Shown here in pieces: positions 60,883-64,000 of a DNA stretch of 64,000 nt (within the stretch, counting starts at the first letter, position 1; the number at the start of each line of letters is the position of its first letter). The notes under the pieces are model-generated. The model was given only the letters and a program-made list of their open reading frames with translations. It was not told where the DNA came from and did not search any database. The translations under genes were made by a program, and so were the position numbers. Source of the stretch: Paramecium pentaurelia (Eukaryota > Ciliophora > Oligohymenophorea > Peniculida > Parameciidae); contig CAJJDO010000033.1 in the NCBI GenBank assembly GCA_905183005.1, forward strand, positions 191,820 through 255,819, written 5' to 3'.

Positions 60883-62159
60883 ATGGGGGCGAATTGTTAA
60901 TCATGCTGTGCAAACAAAGACAATGACAATTCAGAAATTAGATTACCAAAGGAAAAAACTAAACCGAAACCTGATAATTAAGAAAATGATTAAAAAAAAG
61001 AGGAACAAAAGGTTTAAGTAAAAGAACATGAAAGATTTACGATTGATTAAGAATAATAAAAATAAAAGAAAGAATAAAAAAAGGAACAAAAAAGAGAATC
61101 TGCAAAAGAAGCACCTCCTAAAAATGCTGATGAGAATTCTAAAAAATCATAAGAATTAGATAAATAGTTAAATATTTCTGCCAACCATTCAGTTAGCATG
61201 AATGTAGCAAGCAATCAAGAAGGAAATGATCTGATTAAAAGCACAATGAATAGTACTGAAAGAAAGAAGTTACCTCCAATATAACTAGAGTCAGGTGCTG
61301 TATATGAAGGAGAGTGGAAAAATGGTATGAGAGATGGATATGGAAAATAAAAATGGCCAGATGGTTCAATTTATGAGGGAGAATGGGTTGAAGATAAGTC
61401 TTCTGGAAGAGTATTAATAAACAATAATATTTAGGGTAAATTGACTCATGCAGATGGAGATGTTTATGATGGAGAATGGAAAAATGATAAAGCAAATGGT
61501 AAAGGAACGTATGTACATGTAAATGGAGCCAAATATGAAGGAGAAGTAAAAAAAAAAATTCTATTTTTAGTGGGAAAATGATAAATAGCATGGTAGAGGA
61601 GTAGAAAATTGGCCAGATGGAGCTAAATATGAAGGATAATATTATGAAGGAAAGAAACATGGAAAGGGTATTTTGAATTTTGCTGATGGTTCACGATATG
61701 ATGGTAAAGAATTAGTATATTTTTTAAGGTGAGTTTCTTTAAAATGATATTCATGGAGAAGGAACTTATATTTGGCCAGATAAAAGAGTTTATAAAGGAT
61801 AATGGAAGAAGAATAAAATGCATGGGAAAGGATAGATTATTTGGCAGGATGGTCGTAAATACACTGGTGTAATGATTTTAGTATATAATAGGAATATGAA
61901 GAAGATAAAAAACATGGTAAAGGTGTCTTTGAATGGGCTGATGGTAGAAAATATATAGGAACTTGGATTTAAGGTAAGATTAGTAATGAATTTTTTAGGG
62001 AGATAACATGGAATTGGAATATATTATTTATAAAATAAAGAAGTGAAAGTTGGTGAATGGAATGAAGGAAAAAGAATGAAATGGTTTGAAAAAAATGAAA
62101 TTGATTAGTTAATAGAGGAATAAAAAATAAAGAGAGAAGATTTGCATTAATAAGATTGA
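60883..62159 (+). CDS. MORN-repeat protein with acylation-type N-terminus
   Basis: 384 aa from six exons (introns 61411-61434, 61546-61570, 61704-61728, 61869-61891, 61974-61998). Starts MGANCQSCC, a strong candidate for N-myristoylation at Gly2 with nearby palmitoylated Cys. A charged, disordered region of about 120 residues follows. Then come about nine MORN repeats (YEGEWKNGMRDGYGK, YDGEWKNDKANGKG, YEGQYYEGKKHGKG, YIGTWIQGRQHGIG). Each intron falls within or at the edge of a repeat; the second and third restore YEGEWENDK and YDGEFLQND. MORN proteins bind membranes and act at cortex or cilia in protists. The first intron is stopless. Confidence 0.9.
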
Positions 62160-62344
62160 TTAATATAACTATAATTTATATCTCAATTTGTGTAATATTA
62201 ATAGTGGAAATCAATAAAAATAAGAAATATTGTTATTATAATTATCGATATATTCATTAATAGCATAATTATTATACTAATTGTAATTTATGAAATTCAA
62301 ATTAAAAATATTCTGATATATTATTATATTAAAAATAAGTTCAA

Positions 62345-63106
62345 ATGGCTAACAGAGAATATGATTATTTGTTTAAATTAGTTATAATAGGGAATAGTGG
62401 AGTTGGAAAGTCTGCTCTATTATTAAGATTTGCCGATGATACTTTTAGTGAAAACTACATAACAACAATAGGTGTTGATTTTAGATTCAAAACATTAAAA
62501 GTAGATAATAAAGGCTTAAAATTATAAATTTGGGATACAGCTGGATAAGAAAGATTTAGGACAATAACTAATGCTTATTATAAAGGGGCTGATGCGTAAT
62601 TTATTCATAAATCAATTTTAGAATTGTTATAGTCTATGATACAACATGTTAACAATCCTTTGATGATATTGAAAAGTTTTGGTTGAATGAAATTGAGAGT
62701 TATGCAGAGAAAAATGCAGAACTTTTATTATTGGGAAATAAATCAGATTTAAGTACAAAATAAGTTTAGAGTGAAAGAGTTCAAGAATATGCTTAGAAAA
62801 GAAATATGATGTTCTTTGAAACTAGTGCTAAGACAGCTGATGGAGTAGAAGAAGCTTTTAAGAAAATTGCTATTAAATTAATGGCTAAAAGAGATTAATA
62901 GGTTTAAGAGAAAAAGAATAAAAGAAAATAATAAAAAGTATTATTTTTTATATTAATATATCTAGTAATCATCATCATCATCTTAAATAACAGAAGATAA
63001 ATCAAATTCTTTTGATAAAAAATAGGAAGATGAATAAAAAAATGTTAATTTATGGTCAAATAAAAGCACAGAAAAAGCAAAAGAGAATTAGTAATGCTAA
63101 TGTTGA
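62345..63106 (+). CDS. RAB1: Rab1-like small GTPase
   Basis: 235 aa, introns 62596-62621 and 62938-62965. G boxes: GNSGVGKSA (G1), TIGVD (G2), WDTAGQE (G3), GNKSDL (G4) and ETSAK (G5). The N-terminus EYDYLFKLVIIGNSGVGKSA and switch region TTIGVDFRFKTL are closest to Rab1, which controls ER-to-Golgi traffic. The C-terminus ends in CQC, a Cys-x-Cys geranylgeranylation motif. The linker before it is longer than in animal Rab1 and Ser/Lys/Gln-rich. The second intron lies in this tail; without it the protein would lose the prenylation site. Gln of WDTAGQ is encoded by TAA. Confidence 0.92.
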
Positions 63107-63539
63107 ATATATAAATCAATCTGTTAAAATATATATATATATAATATTACTCAGATTAAGATTTATTGTCCAGTAAATTAGTTTTATGTGAATTAAGTTT
63201 CCCAAATACATTAACTAATATATAATATCTTTTTTCTCTTAATATTATATAAGTATTTATATAATATCATATTATTATCATAAAGAAAGATTAAAAATTG
63301 TTAAATTTCAAATTTGAATAATCTCATTGATTAAGATTTTCTAAGAAATATTTATTTTTAGAATGATTTAATTTATATTGTTTCTAAACATAAGAGTTAG
63401 TAGTCTAGTTTAAGTCTCTTTTTTGTATAAAATTATTAAAAACGGCATAATAATAATTAGGAAAGTTATCAATTTATTCTTATTTCTTAATATGAGATAC
63501 TAGTTTATTGATTAAACATTGAAAAAGAAAAGTATAAAT
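63107..63539. other. Intergenic, no feature seen
   Basis: About 430 bp AT-rich between two plus-strand genes; includes a short TA repeat near 63131-63145. No gene supported. Confidence 0.5.
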
Positions 63540-64000
63540 ATGAATTTTAGAATCATTAGATTTTCTACATCTATGGATTTACCCAATCAAGATAAGGTTT
63601 CTAATTTATCAACTTTTAAACTAGTTTTCCAATAGCTATTGCAGGTTCTTTTTGATTAAATTAACAATGGACGATATTTAGATTAAACTTAACCTTTTTC
63701 TTGCCTTCTATTTTTTTCTTCCCTCCTTCAATCTTATTTTAAGGGGTTTCTTATAGAGAATTATTGGTTTATGATAAGTATTAATTTGTAAAGTCATCTG
63801 CACATTAAGTATCATCAATATCATGATTTTAGTAAGATTCTAAAGGTTACATAAAGATAGATTTAGGTCCTGGTCCTATGAGAGTGCTTGAATTAAATTA
63901 GATCATATTATTATTACTTATAAAAAAGAACAAAAATATATTCATATCAACAATAAATAATAAATGTTTAAACTCATTTCAAATAACAATGAATTTTAAT
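63540..64000 (+). CDS. Partial gene, probably mitochondrial protein, exon structure unresolved
   Basis: ATG 63540 opens MNFRIIRFSTSMDLPNQDK, which looks like a mitochondrial presequence. Further on, a second frame reads ILFQGVSYRELLVYDKYQF and, after a likely 24-nt intron at 63809-63832, SKGYIKIDLGPGPMRVLEL, open to the window edge. At least one intron between 63590 and 63700 must shift the frame, and I could not place it with confidence. No family recognised. The gene is cut by the right edge. Confidence 0.45.

Noticed and set aside
1..64000. Germline (micronuclear) DNA with internal eliminated sequences
   Set aside because: Coding frames are interrupted only by 19-34 nt GT..AG introns; no TA-bounded insertions break exons, so this is somatic-type sequence.
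1..64000. CRISPR arrays, prophage, insertion sequences, bacterial operons
   Set aside because: No spaced repeats, transposase or phage genes were seen; the genetic code and introns show a eukaryote.

Overview
The window looks like macronuclear (somatic) DNA of a ciliate, most likely a Paramecium species. Coding regions stay open only if TAA and TAG are read as glutamine and TGA is the sole stop. Genes are packed tightly on both strands in AT-rich DNA. Exons are joined by tiny GT..AG introns, nearly all 21-29 nt, which removes every internal TGA; summed exon lengths are a multiple of three in every complete model. No germline-type insertions break the reading frames. A standard-code reading shreds almost every gene here.

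Three single N positions (14649, 27881, 38198) are each flanked by direct repeats of 1.0-1.2 kb, one ending at the base before the N and the other starting at the base after it. In the copies I compared I saw no difference. I read these as contig ends that overlap but were joined without merging. They give one truncated and one complete tyrosyl-tRNA synthetase, two complete copies of an ARID-like gene, and a false in-frame 341-codon repeat inside a large membrane protein.

Layout. 1-10.7 kb: SAM-FHA protein, C2H2 coiled-coil protein, Cache-type receptor, pterin carbinolamine dehydratase, trichocyst-matrix-like secretory protein, a long Gln-rich protein kinase, and a small Cys-rich membrane protein. 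10.9-26.7 kb: SPT5, mitochondrial TyrRS overlapping head-to-head with a SNF1-type kinase, a SNARE, a coiled-coil protein, a large RAP-like mitochondrial protein, a USP deubiquitinase, a HAD hydrolase, a bZIP factor and an unknown gene. 26.7-40.7 kb: ARID-like gene (duplicated by assembly), an unknown gene, a cyclic-nucleotide-binding protein, a small coiled-coil protein, two related secreted Cys-containing proteins, and a large type I membrane protein. 41-50 kb: OBG GTPase, WD40 protein, CFAP43/44-like ciliary protein, unknown gene. 50-64 kb: five-knuckle AIR1/ZCCHC7-like protein, importin-alpha-like protein, tRNA-Lys(CTT), unknown genes, mitochondrial carrier, Gly-rich multi-TM protein, RanBP9-like CTLH protein, MORN protein, Rab1-like GTPase, and a gene running off the right edge.

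The genes do not form an obvious pathway cluster or mobile element; this reads as ordinary housekeeping and cell-biology content. The most useful observations are the assembly joins, the very tight gene packing (head-to-head start overlap, tail-to-tail stop overlap, a 10-nt tandem gap), and several introns of 3n length without a stop. I saw no strong candidate for a new biological system.
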